NCBI GenBank assembly: GCA_019400425.1
Contig: JAFREE010000120.1
Coordinates: 1 to 64,000 of the forward strand
DNA length: 64,000 nucleotides
Source: Hymenochaete sp. R1
Taxonomy: Eukaryota; Basidiomycota; Agaricomycetes; Hymenochaetales; Hymenochaetaceae
Reading direction: 5' to 3'
The translations under genes were made by a program, and so were the position numbers. Shown piece by piece: positions 1-9,800 of this stretch. The notes under the pieces were generated by a model. That model did not search any database, had not been told where the DNA came from, and saw nothing but the letters and a program-made list of their open reading frames with translations. Position 1 is the stretch's first letter. The number at the start of each line of letters is the position of its first letter.

Positions 1-1059
1 TATCATCACTGATACTCTGTTCAATAGTGCCTTCAGACATTCTTATTCAAACGTATCTGGGCTCGACCAAAGTTTCTAGTGCCGGTCGCCTACTAGTGGT
101 TGATGCGGGACACAGCCCGAAGTTGAGCTTTACGCACCTTTCATTCCTTGCACAAAACATCCTTTCTGAATTCAAAACAAAGGCCCTTCCAACGTCTATA
201 TCATACCCAGCAAGATAAGATTAAAGTGTTATTAAAAGACAAATCAATTCGTCAGTGTAAGAAAATTATTGATGTGATTCCGAATCTCGAACGTGGTCAA
301 AAGCCCCTTCAAGGCTTCCTGTGCATTCGACGCCGCCTCCTACGCACCTCCGCTAGCACTAGAAGTCGAGAAGAGGGAGCTGGATACGCATTTTGAGCGG
401 CCTTCGCGTGATTTTGATGAAGCTGAGGCTGGCGAGTGTGCCGAGTGGCTGGAAGAGAGCACCGTGAACAGCAAATCGTTATGTTGGACCCCCTCGCGGT
501 GCGGAAGTAACCGGCGGTTAATCCGCGTCCGCGTCATTTTTCGGTCCCCGGAATGCAAACCGCCTAATGCGAATGGCGCGGTGCGGTTTGCACGCGGAAA
601 CGTTTCCGCGCGGTTTGCAAACTGCGGAACGGTTTTTTCCCGCTGAAACGCAGATCGACGTTGTGACTAAGTGTAAGCGACGAGCGGGGCGGTGTCTACA
701 TTTCATTTCTCTCTCGCTCGTGTACTGACTGACTTGGCTGTCGTAACTCTGTCCATCATCGTCCTCGTCCCCGGTCGCCTACCATAACGCACACCAAGAA
801 TCGAGACCATGCAGTGCAGACCGACCGCTCACTTCGCCTACACTCAAACGCCAAAGCTTGCCGGTTCAGACTACGCATTTTCGACCTCAGATTAATATTG
901 TGACAATGGAGTAAAGGCAACGGGAGCGTACACCTCCTCTCATAAAGTACAACCGCATACAAAATAACCTGTACAGAGACAATTCTCATTCCCGATTATT
1001 GGCACAAGCTCACAGACACATCCCCAGATCGCTGCTCTTCGACGAGGGAACAGACACGG
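1..1059. other. Left intergenic stretch with GC-rich palindromes
   Basis: No convincing gene was seen; the open frames here are short and unlike any family I know. The stretch 480-660 is built from repeats of GCGGTTTGCA in both orientations and contains a perfect 18-bp palindrome at 593-610. That composition resembles transposon subterminal repeats, but no terminal inverted repeats or target duplication could be fixed around it. Confidence 0.5.
593..610. repeat. Perfect 18-bp palindrome CGCGGAAACGTTTCCGCG
   Basis: The sequence equals its own reverse complement. It is flanked by several copies of GCGGTTTGCA (about 554-565 in reverse, 581-592, 610-620). Clustered inverted motifs of this kind are typical of the ends of DNA transposons, so this may be a MITE or a transposon end, but the full element was not delimited. 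Confidence 0.6.
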
Positions 1060-2386
1060 ATGTCGTCATACAAAGCTCGTGAACAGCAGGACATCGATTC
1101 TGGCTTCCCAGCCACCAATACTGGTCTAGACGTTGTATACAACAACCCAGTCTCCAATCATCTTGCGCAATGGATGAGAACAAGTTTCCCAACGATACCG
1201 TCTCGAATACCGTCACCAGATTGGCCGATGGATAGTCAGCTCGAATCTGGACCGGGAACCAGTTCCACAACTTCTCGTTGTCGTTTGCCTTCACCTAGTT
1301 GTCCGATCGGCGGCGGAAGTCTCTCAGACAACCTGGAACGAGCACAGGCAGCATCGAACGGATGCGACGTCTTTGGTCAGGAGCATTCCAATCCAGAGGT
1401 AAGTGCGCTATGATATATTATGAAGTATGAATTTTCAACTTTCATTGTTTCTTAGGGTCGGGCTTCCTCTGATGGTGCTAGCTCTCTGGCCAGACGCAAG
1501 CAATCCAGAGATACTGTAGATGACGACGATGAACATCCACAGAACCAAGACAGCGAAAGAGGAAGCCGTGGAGGAAGGAGAAGACGAGGGCGGGGAAGGG
1601 GAAGGGCTGGGCGTTTGTGTATCGTGAATGCGAGAGGAGGGGGGAGCAGCTCTGGAACGGTGAGAGTGGGTGTCCGAGGACGTGCTCAACAGCGAATATA
1701 GGGACGTGGCAGGGGGCGGGGCCAAAGGGGTGGGAGAGTAGAAGCGATGACGGGAATCAGGGGAGACGATAGTCAAGACGACCCTAGAAATGGAGGAGAC
1801 AGCGGAGAAGCGCATAGAAATGGAGATGGTCCCACGGCAGCAAATAACGAGGCCGGTGAAGAAGAGGTCCACTACAATCCTACAGAGAACCAGCGACGGC
1901 CGCAGGAAGTGGGCGTGATTCACCCCAACGAATACCAACTGGAGGCAGAACTAGTCACGAAACCCTTACTGCAAGATTGGAAACGGGTACGTCCCATAAT
2001 CTGTCCCATTTCCATGCTAACATTACAGCATTACTCGCCTGCAATATTTTTTTTCATTCGGGCATGGTATACTCAACTCCTTCCCAACGACGTTGAAGCT
2101 GGCATGCAATGCGTGCATTGCGAGACGGAAGTATATGCTAAAAAGAGTTACAAAGGCCAGAACGGTGCTGTTTTTTTCTTGAAAGTTTGTAGTCGTGCGT
2201 TCAACTGAGTCCGTTCCACAGCTATGATACATCACATAGAAAATGTCCATGGAGGGCTCGGAGATGCCGAATCAAAACTGTACAACCATCTCAATGCGGT
2301 AAGAGCTACGCGTGTCCAACCTCTTGGCTACTTGTAGTTAACTGACACACTAGTGGTCCTCTAGTGGTCCTTTAGGGGTTCACTAG
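1060..2386 (+). CDS. Hypothetical protein with RGG-like stretch and C-terminal BED-like zinc finger, probably truncated
   Basis: Model with six exons: 1060-1398, 1456-1659, 1702-1986, 2029-2164, 2222-2298, 2354-2386 (about 357 aa). After a Ser/Pro-rich N-terminus there is a strongly basic Arg/Gly region, then an acidic region. Joining the exons across the 2165-2221 intron creates Cys-x2-Cys in CVHC followed by a His-x5-His pair in HHIENVH, the pattern of a BED/C2H2 DNA-binding finger. Such fingers occur in hAT transposases and in proteins derived from them. The last exon encodes only about ten residues and lies inside a hairpin repeat, which suggests the original 3' part was lost or replaced. 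No transposase catalytic domain is visible. Function unknown; it could be a transposase remnant or a domesticated DNA-binding protein. Confidence 0.45.
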
Positions 2387-2397
2387 AGGACCCCTAG
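2350..2397. repeat. Hairpin-forming inverted repeat (17-bp arms)
   Basis: Arm 2350-2366 (CTAGTGGTCCTCTAGTG) pairs with 2381-2397 (CACTAGAGGACCCCTAG) with one mismatch, across a 14-base loop. It sits exactly where GC content falls sharply into the AT-rich block to its right, and could be the end of an inserted element. Confidence 0.7.
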
Positions 2398-2830
2398 AGT
2401 CATTTAAACACTACTCTTGTGTATACTTTGATTTCTTTTCTAAATTCTTTTTTGTGATTTTTTTAGAAATATATTTTGAATCTTTTTTGAGCTTGTTTGT
2501 GGTGTGGAATTGGAATAAATGTTGAAAATGATTCAGGGTAAGTATTAGTTTTGTTATTGTATGATTTATTCAAAAACATTTTGATTGGGAAATGGTTTGA
2601 TATATGCTGGTGTTTTTTCTGAATGTTTTCTTGGATATGTCATTTGTTTATATTATGGAAGTAAGTTTGAATTATGAGTTGAGGTTGAGTTAAAATAAGT
2701 TTGAGTGAAGTTTTTATAATAAGGATTCAAATTTCTAGATCCCAGATGTGTTAAAAAATGTTTAGAATTATTTCTGAAAATTTCGATGAATATATTGGTC
2801 CGAAAAAGTTTGATGGGTCTGAAGTGTTAT
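2398..2830. other. AT-rich block without genes
   Basis: About 430 bases dominated by T/A runs, unlike the rest of the window. There is no open frame of note. The sharp left border coincides with the hairpin at 2350-2397. It may be an inserted non-coding element or mutated repeat DNA. Confidence 0.6.
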
Positions 2831-3135
2831 GTTCTGACGGCTGGCGGAAGCAATATCAATACTGATATGCCGGTGATACTAATAATCGCAAACACGTCGA
2901 CTTCGGCTTCGATATGATACGATACGATCCGGAAAACGCAGACGCAAACGCAAATGCAAATGCAAATCTTCTCCGCCCGCCTTCCCGCCGTTCGGCACTA
3001 GAACGTAGAAAGAAGATGAAGATGCGTAACAAAGAAGAAAGAAGAAGGAAGAAGGAAAGGAAGCTATTAATATTAGTATAGCGAGCGCTGGGGAGACTTG
3101 AAGGTGGGGCGGGGTGGGGTTGCTACATCTCAGGC

Positions 3136-3143
3136 TATATAAA
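3136..3143 (+). promoter_or_regulatory. TATA box
   Basis: TATATAAA in a GC-rich context, about 287 bp before the left end of the hAT-like element. No gene follows directly; the next forward gene is the GH47 mannosidase at 6888. Confidence 0.45.
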
Positions 3144-3422
3144 CCGAGCGAGCGGGATGCCCGACAACGACTAGTCCGTGCTCGTGTCAGTGTCAGTCAA
3201 AGCTACCACTGAAGGTCTGTCGGCATACTATTACTATTACTAGGCTACGCCCTGCTACGCCTTCCCCACACTCGTTTTTCCTCTCACACCCTCGCCCTAC
3301 GCCCCTTCGTTTCCCCGCCCCCGCCCGCCCTTTCCGTCGGTTTGGGTTCAAGTTGTGGTCCTGGTCCTGGTTCTAATCCTGGGTCCCCTTTTTTCACCTC
3401 TGCGCTGGCAGGCTGGTGACGT

Positions 3423-3430
3423 TGCACGTT
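3423..3430. repeat. 8-bp target-site duplication, left copy (TGCACGTT)
   Basis: Matches 5513-5520 exactly and directly abuts the terminal inverted repeat. An 8-bp duplication is characteristic of hAT-superfamily insertion. The site is a short GCACGTT tandem array, so part of the match could predate insertion. Confidence 0.75.
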
Positions 3431-5512
3431 TAGAGCATTCCCGGATGCGGATCCGCAATCCGCGGATTTTCAGACAGCATATCCGCATCCGACGGACTCA
3501 AATCCGCGGATTTTTGGTAGTTTGACCTTCAATCCGAGTCCGACGGATTAAAAACGCGGATCCGCGGATGGTACGCGGATTTGTGGTAAGGCGAAGTGGC
3601 AGGGGGGAGTTGGAGGATGTAGTGAAGCAAGAGGCTTCACCAGAGGCTTAAGAAAAGCGAGTGTACGTCCTCCAGGACAGTACATTCCATCCAGCGTGAC
3701 TCCAAGTACCCATGCGTCGATGGCTTTCATGATAGGAGAATGAGGTGGAAAGATGGAAGTATACGTGGCAGCCAGCTCGGCATTGGGATCACGAAAGGAA
3801 GATGGATTGGGGTCTGGTGTTGTCAGTTTGTTGTCGTTCGGACGCGCTGTGCGAGTAAAGTTGTGTACAGACTCACGAGGCGTTGCATGAGTTGCGTTCG
3901 GAGTCGAACTCCCCTCAGGCGCGGGAGCCCTGCCCATGTCTGTACCATCTCTCCGGCTTCAACAGCAGCTTCAGGAGCAAATAGGGGAGTCGCGGGGCCA
4001 GAAGACAAGGCTACCGACGAAGCGGCAGACGACAATGGGAATGGCGATAAGGGTGCGAAAGAGGACGAATAAGGGTCAGGCTCGGACGCACAAGACTTGC
4101 CCTTGATATCGACCTTGCTTCCCGCAGTCCTTCTCCAGCCAACCATCTTCCGTTTAGTCGTTTCTTCTTCTTTCCTGTGGTGCTCTTTCTCCCGTCGCGC
4201 CACTGGTTGGATGTAAGCCGGGTGCCGTTGTAGAGCACACATGCTCTGCCGTGCTGAGGTAGGAAACACCGAAGTCTGTGGTTTTGACGTTCGTTCGACC
4301 ATCTGTCCATAATAGATTGCCAGGCTTGATATCCCTGCGAATGGTACCTTGCTGATGAAGATAAAGCAGACCTAGCACGGCGTCACAACATACGCGACGC
4401 GTCTGATCGACTTGCAGAACGTGACGGATATGGTTGACGCGCCACTTGATAACGCGTCCATCCATGTACTCCATGACAAGTAGGATCTGCTTCGAAAGTC
4501 GGTCGTTGATAATCTCGTACAGCTGCACAACCTGACTACGCTTGCACTTCTTCATGACGGCTATCTCCCAAAGAATCTTCTTCTCGGTCGTTTGGGTCTT
4601 GTCGACTATAGGAGGCCGCGCATTGTGCACACCGAAACCTCCGACTGAACGAGTCAAACCACCCTGGTTACGCTGGCACAGTAGCTCATGTTTTGCTTCT
4701 CTTCTTTTTTACGCTTGCAAAACTTGATTGCCTAAAGAGATGCAGCGAAGCAATGCGATAGGTTGAGAAGCAGCCCACGGATGAATAAGTGGAGCGGACT
4801 CACCACCACCAAATTGTCCCACCTCATAACGTAACATTTGGCTACCATACCATGTTGACCCTTTCCTACTAATTGACCGATGAGAGACTGGTTGATGATT
4901 TGGCGGTTATGGGTATCCCGAGTGCGATTGATGGTGCTCGTCGTAACAGGGTCGAGTGGACGAGGGGTCGAAGGGGATGGGTCAGTCACCTCCTGCTCTT
5001 CAAGGTTGCCAGATTGCGGCAGAGTCAATGAGCTTGTTCCATCAGCAGAGGTAGCCAATGTCGAAGAGGAGAATGTCGGGGAGCGGGAACGTGAGTGCGT
5101 AGTTGAGCGGTAAGAGTCAGCGTGCGCTGCAGACATCACCACCTCCGCTTGAGTGCTTGCAAGAGCGCCTTGTGTTGTTCAGGCTTGCGTGGCACAAACG
5201 CAGGACAGTTTGCGCTCTAGTGGGTGGTTGCGGCGATGTTCTAGAGGTAGGCTGAAGATAGGTAGCGCCATTTAAGTGAGTGTCGCTGAGCGTCAAAGAG
5301 GTTGTTGGATGAGCTTAAGGGTGAACGACTGGTCTCTGCCTCATAGCCGGATCCGCGGATCGGTCCGCGTATTCCCGGATTTTGACTTCCTAATCCGGGG
5401 TCCGTCGGCCCGAAATCCGCGGATTCTTCCCCTTCCAGATTCAGGTCCGCATACGCCGGATCCGTGGTCCGCGACCCCGGATCCGCGGACCCCAAATCCG
5501 GGACATGCTCTA
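3431..5512. mobile_element. Non-autonomous hAT-like DNA transposon carrying a captured kinase gene
   Basis: The left end TAGAGCATTCCCGGAT and the reverse complement of the right end TAGAGCATGTCCCGGAT match over 16 of 17 positions, with one inserted base. They are flanked by identical 8-bp copies of TGCACGTT. Five perfect copies of the palindrome ATCCGCGGAT sit just inside the ends (3458, 3502, 3560; 5351, 5415). hAT elements are known for 8-bp duplications and subterminal repeats of this sort. The 2,082-bp interior encodes no transposase; it is almost entirely a reverse-strand protein kinase gene copy. The element therefore depended on a transposase from elsewhere and has carried host gene sequence, comparable to Pack-type elements of plants. 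Confidence 0.8.
3600..5136 (-). pseudogene. Captured, decayed CaMKK-type Ser/Thr protein kinase gene copy
   Basis: Reading the minus strand from ATG 5136: a Ser/Thr-rich leader, then the ATP-binding glycine loop GKGQHGMV, then after an intron (about 4732-4803) the catalytic lysine in AIK (4723-4731). Next come helix C and hinge residues up to the catalytic loop near 4320-4345, DFG near 4270, an APE-type motif (LFAPEA, 3968-3985), and the subdomain IX signature KAIDAWVLGVTL near 3690-3730. The order and wording fit the CaMKK/Ssp1 family of upstream kinases. Decay is visible. The catalytic loop reads RRDIKP instead of HRDIKP. A frameshift lies in the T-run at 4705-4710. The frame changes again between DFG and APE. 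The C-lobe after subdomain IX is replaced by the transposon end. The retained intron means the copy was taken from genomic DNA, not from mRNA. Confidence 0.75.
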
Positions 5513-5520
5513 TGCACGTT
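5513..5520. repeat. 8-bp target-site duplication, right copy (TGCACGTT)
   Basis: Directly follows the right terminal repeat and equals the left copy at 3423-3430. Two further GCACGTT-like units follow up to about 5533. Confidence 0.75.
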
Positions 5521-6887
5521 GCACGTTGCACGCTGACGAGACTGGTCGTCGCGCTTCGGTTCTGTTTTGTTATCCGTGACGGTGAACCGCCCCTGAACCT
5601 GTGAGTCCCGCCCCTCCACACGATGATTTCTTTTTGCTATTTTCATTTTCGTGTCTTATTTTGGGTACCGTACTGCCAGTGAGGCCATCAATATTAATAA
5701 TAATATCCCACTGGCATACGTTCTCAGTCCTGTGCCTGCCAGCCATTCACCCCTCTTCCCCGTTCGGTGTTCACGATTATTGTTTCCTGCTTTACTACTT
5801 CCGGGCGTATACTATACTAGTATGCGTTCTCCGACTCGCTCACGCTGACACGACTGACTCTTTATTCTTTTCGCGATTTCTTTCGGTTTCTCGCGATTGT
5901 GATCATGGTGCAGGCTTCAATCGGTTTGAAGCGCGCATCGCCTCTCGCTCGCTCGTCAAGGATCCGTTATTCCCAACCTCTGAGCTCCGACCTCTGACCT
6001 CTGAGAACGAAAGACGAAAAACAAAATACTCTCGAATCCGTCCCGGACGCACGCTCAAGTTCACTTAACCGGCACCGGCACATTCAAGTTAATTACCAAC
6101 ACCAACCCGCTCGGCCAAGCTCGAAATACCAAACGACTCCGACTCTCCGAGTCGAATCCGCCCCTGACAGTGATAATATAGTACTATAGTCCAACTATAG
6201 AACGGCCCAGTGCCCAGTGCCCAGTGACGACGACTCGGACTCGGAGCGGTAACGCACGCATTGGGAAGTTGAGGCCACGTCAGTTTCGGTCTACGTCTCC
6301 TCGAGTACCCAACTCGTCTGGATCCCCAGGCCCTGGCTAGCAGTCGTACGGTCACGGAACAGAATCACCCCATCCGAATCCGGTGGCCGCCCCCCTCGGT
6401 CTTTTCAGCTACGGAGCGCCCTGGGACTATTTTTGACTCGCCACGAGCTTCTGCCTCTTTTTTAAAACCACACACGCTCGTTATATCTCACCCCTCTTTG
6501 GCACTGGCACCCTATACGTTCCCTTCTTATACCGGTCCAATTTTTTTTAACAAAAATCGATTCGATTCGATTGAGGTCCTCCCCTTCGTGCCCGTGCTCA
6601 CACTCAAAGCCCTTCGACTCAGACTCGGACTCGGACTCGAGTCTGGACACTGGCCACTGGCACACTACACTATACCGAGATACACCCCCACCCCCGCACG
6701 ACTTCAAGTTCCGTACTTCAGATTTCGCCGGCCTTTCACTCTCTCTTTCTCGCTCTTTCTCGCTCTCTCTCCGTCGGTCTTAGGTCTTAGGTCTTAGCGA
6801 ATCCCAACAATCGATAAACTTGAATAAGGAGGGGAAGGGAAACGGAATAACACCTTCGGAATCAAAATCAAAATCAAAATCAACAGG
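5521..6887. other. Upstream region of the GH47 gene
   Basis: No coding region was recognised. The sequence has many short direct repeats (GACTCGGACTCGGACTC-like blocks near 6230 and 6625, three tandem GGTCTTAG units at 6776-6797, CTTTCTCG repeats near 6745). Pyrimidine-rich tracts near the start codon are typical of fungal promoters and leaders. Confidence 0.5.
6776..6797. repeat. GGTCTTAG tandem repeat
   Basis: Three near-perfect 7-8-bp units in the leader region about 90 bases before the GH47 start codon. Confidence 0.7.
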
Positions 6888-9800
6888 ATGTTCTCTCTTC
6901 GACCCCGACTCCGACTCCGACTCCGATTTACATGTATCGCCACCCTCCTCCTCGCGCATACCCTTCTAGTTCTACTCGTCTCCGCTGCCACCGCCCCAAG
7001 CCCCAACAACAATAACTTAAACTCTCACTCTCACTCCCACTCCCACTCCCGTTCCGCGCCTCTGAGTCGACATCGGTACCATAAGAAGGACGATATCAAC
7101 GTCAACGTCGATGTGGATGTCGGAGTTGCTGCTGCTGCTACTGGAGGAGGAGCAGGGCCACTGGCAGGCCCGGTCCAGCTCCCGGGACTCGTGCTCCCTC
7201 CTGGGGCGGAGGACGACAAGAACCTGATCGTGTCGATGTTTACGGAGGCGTATGAGACGTATCGGTGGGTTCTCTTCTGTTCCCTTCCGTTCCGTTCCTT
7301 CCCTCCTTCACCTCGGGGTGTCGTCGATTGACAACGACAACGACAATGGCGTTCACTAATACGAATACTAATACGAATACGGATACTGATACTAATACAT
7401 TGGGGATTTTAGGAAGATCGCGTTCGGGCATGACGACTTGATGCCCGTGAGCGGGACGTTCAACGATGGGCGGAATGGATGGGGCGCGTCGATCGTGGAT
7501 GGGATGCCGACGATGGTGATCATGGGATTGGATGTGCGTTTCTTTCTTTATTTTTTCTTTCTTTTTCGTTTTTTTTGAGGGGAAAACGGCGGAACAAACC
7601 CACTAATAATTTTTCGAAAAAACGTTGGGGTTGGGAACTTCAACTTGGATGAACAGGATTTCTTCAACGAAGCCGTCAATTTCAGCTCGCACATCAATTT
7701 TAACATGTCCCAGGTCGAGGAAACCGTCAGGTGCGTCTCTCCTCTCCTCTCTTCAAATTTACCTTCGTCATTTCCTCAACGTCACACTCTAACGACCCAC
7801 TCGTCCCTTCCTTATTTCCTTCCACTGACAGCGTATTCGAAACAACGATCCGCTACGTCGGCGGCCTCCTCGCGTCGTTCCAGCTGAGCGGCTCGCCGCC
7901 CGAGCTGCAGGTGCTCGTGGATAAGGCGCAGGAGGTGGCGGATAAGTTGGCGTTTGCATGGGTTGGGGTGCGTTTTCTCTCTCTTTTCTTTCTTTCTCTC
8001 TTTCTCTCTTGTTGGATGTGTATGTGGAAGATGGGAGCTGACTTCAGTTGAACTGTCTTCTTTGGGTTTTCCTTCTTCCTTGGGTATCACGATCGGGGCT
8101 CTGGTTCTCTTTCCCTCCGTTATTTCAATTATCAATACACATCGGACTCGGATCGTCCTAAATTCGAAATCGAACCGCCCTCACTCGCTCTCACTCTCAC
8201 TCTCACTTTCTCCCGACGCCAACGCCAACGCCCGATACTCCGTGCGGTACTCCCATTCCAAAAATAACGCCACCCCTCCCCCTCTATCGGACCGGACCCT
8301 CCGTCCGTCCCTCGTTCCCCCCCTTTTTTTTTCTCATCGACGTGTCACCACTGGCACATATATCTATTTATTCACTTACCGTCCGCTATCTCCGTCGTTG
8401 GCCCGGGCCATTAACATTAACAACAATATTAATATTAATATTGGCTGTTCGTTATCTGTTCACGGACATGGACACGGGCATTCAATGCGACCCTCCGTCA
8501 CGCGTACGGTGTTTCCTTTTTCCCTTTCCCATGCGTCCACGTGCTCCTATTCCCTTCGTGCGCGTGTGCCTTGGAACAACGACCACAACCTCCTTCGAAT
8601 GCATTGCTGCTCGCGCGGTATGGGCCCGCACTTGTAGGATAACGACCTTCCGTTCGGCGAGATGAACTTCACGACGAACGAGCCTGTTCAGGATGTGGTG
8701 CGTCATAGTCTCTTTGGCGGGCTAACATATCGATATTGGAGGGAGTTCGTCACGGTGTCGCTGATGTTGCTTTGGTTGTTAGACGAACATAGCTGAAGCT
8801 GGTACGGTACGTTCAAATCCCCAAGTCTATCTGTCATCCGTTCGACTTCAAGTTCGAGATCCGACTGACGGTACTTTATTCTCAACTACCCATTTCTTTA
8901 ACAAACCCATGGGACGTCTTTCCTACGCAAAATCTATTGACCAAACCCCCTCACCCTCTGGCGATCCGCCCATCCGTCGCCTTACATTAATATTGTTACA
9001 ACGACAGCTCACGCTCGAGTGGTCCCTCCTCTCGTACGTCCCCCACTTCACACTTCGCATTTCACATTTCACATTTCCGCATCTTTTCTCACTCTACTGC
9101 CTCCCCCCCCGGACCCCCATTCTGACGTTTCCCTCCCCGGCTCGACAGTCGTCTCACGGGTAACGACACGTACCGGAACCTCACCGAGAAAGCCGTCCGG
9201 CACATCGCGGGGCTCAGTGACCCCTTCCCGGGCCTTGCGCCGCAGTGCATTGATCCGAGCTCTGGACAGTTTACGTGTGAGCTTGTTGTGAGTTGTCTGT
9301 GTCTGTGTCTGATTTCCCCCTCTATCTACTTGTAATCGACTTCCGGTTCTTTTGCTTTTTTTTTCGTTCTTCTTCTTCCGTTTCTTTGTTTTTGAGGCTT
9401 TGAGCGTATTCTGTTCTGACTTTATTTAATTTTTTTGTGTCCACCTTTCTTGGAACCATTGCACGCAATATTAATGCGGATAGACGTGGGGCGGCGGAAG
9501 CGATAGTTATTTGGAATATCTGGTGAAGTATCCTTTGTTGACGGGTACAACGGACCCGACATTTATCGATGAGTACGTTACTTCAAATTTCATCACCCTC
9601 CCCACCCATTTCTTTATTACAATCTATAGTTTAGAGAATTGATGCACTTTCTCCCATCCCTCCCCTTCTTTTCATAGGTGGCGCCTCGCAGTCGATTCAT
9701 CCATCAAGGAACTCCTTCGAGTAAGACTTCATCGTCATTTTCCTTGTATTTCTCAAAACTCACTCCAACTCTTATTTATAAAATTTGTATTTTGTTTATG

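Larger units (their letters stand above)
2831..3430. other. Promoter-like stretch without a gene, left of the hAT-like element
   Basis: Contains repeated GCAAAT/GCAAAC units near 2944-2965 and a strong TATA box at 3136-3143, but no open frame that looks coding before the transposon begins at 3431. It may be the promoter of a gene whose transcript was interrupted by the insertion, or a relic. Confidence 0.4.
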
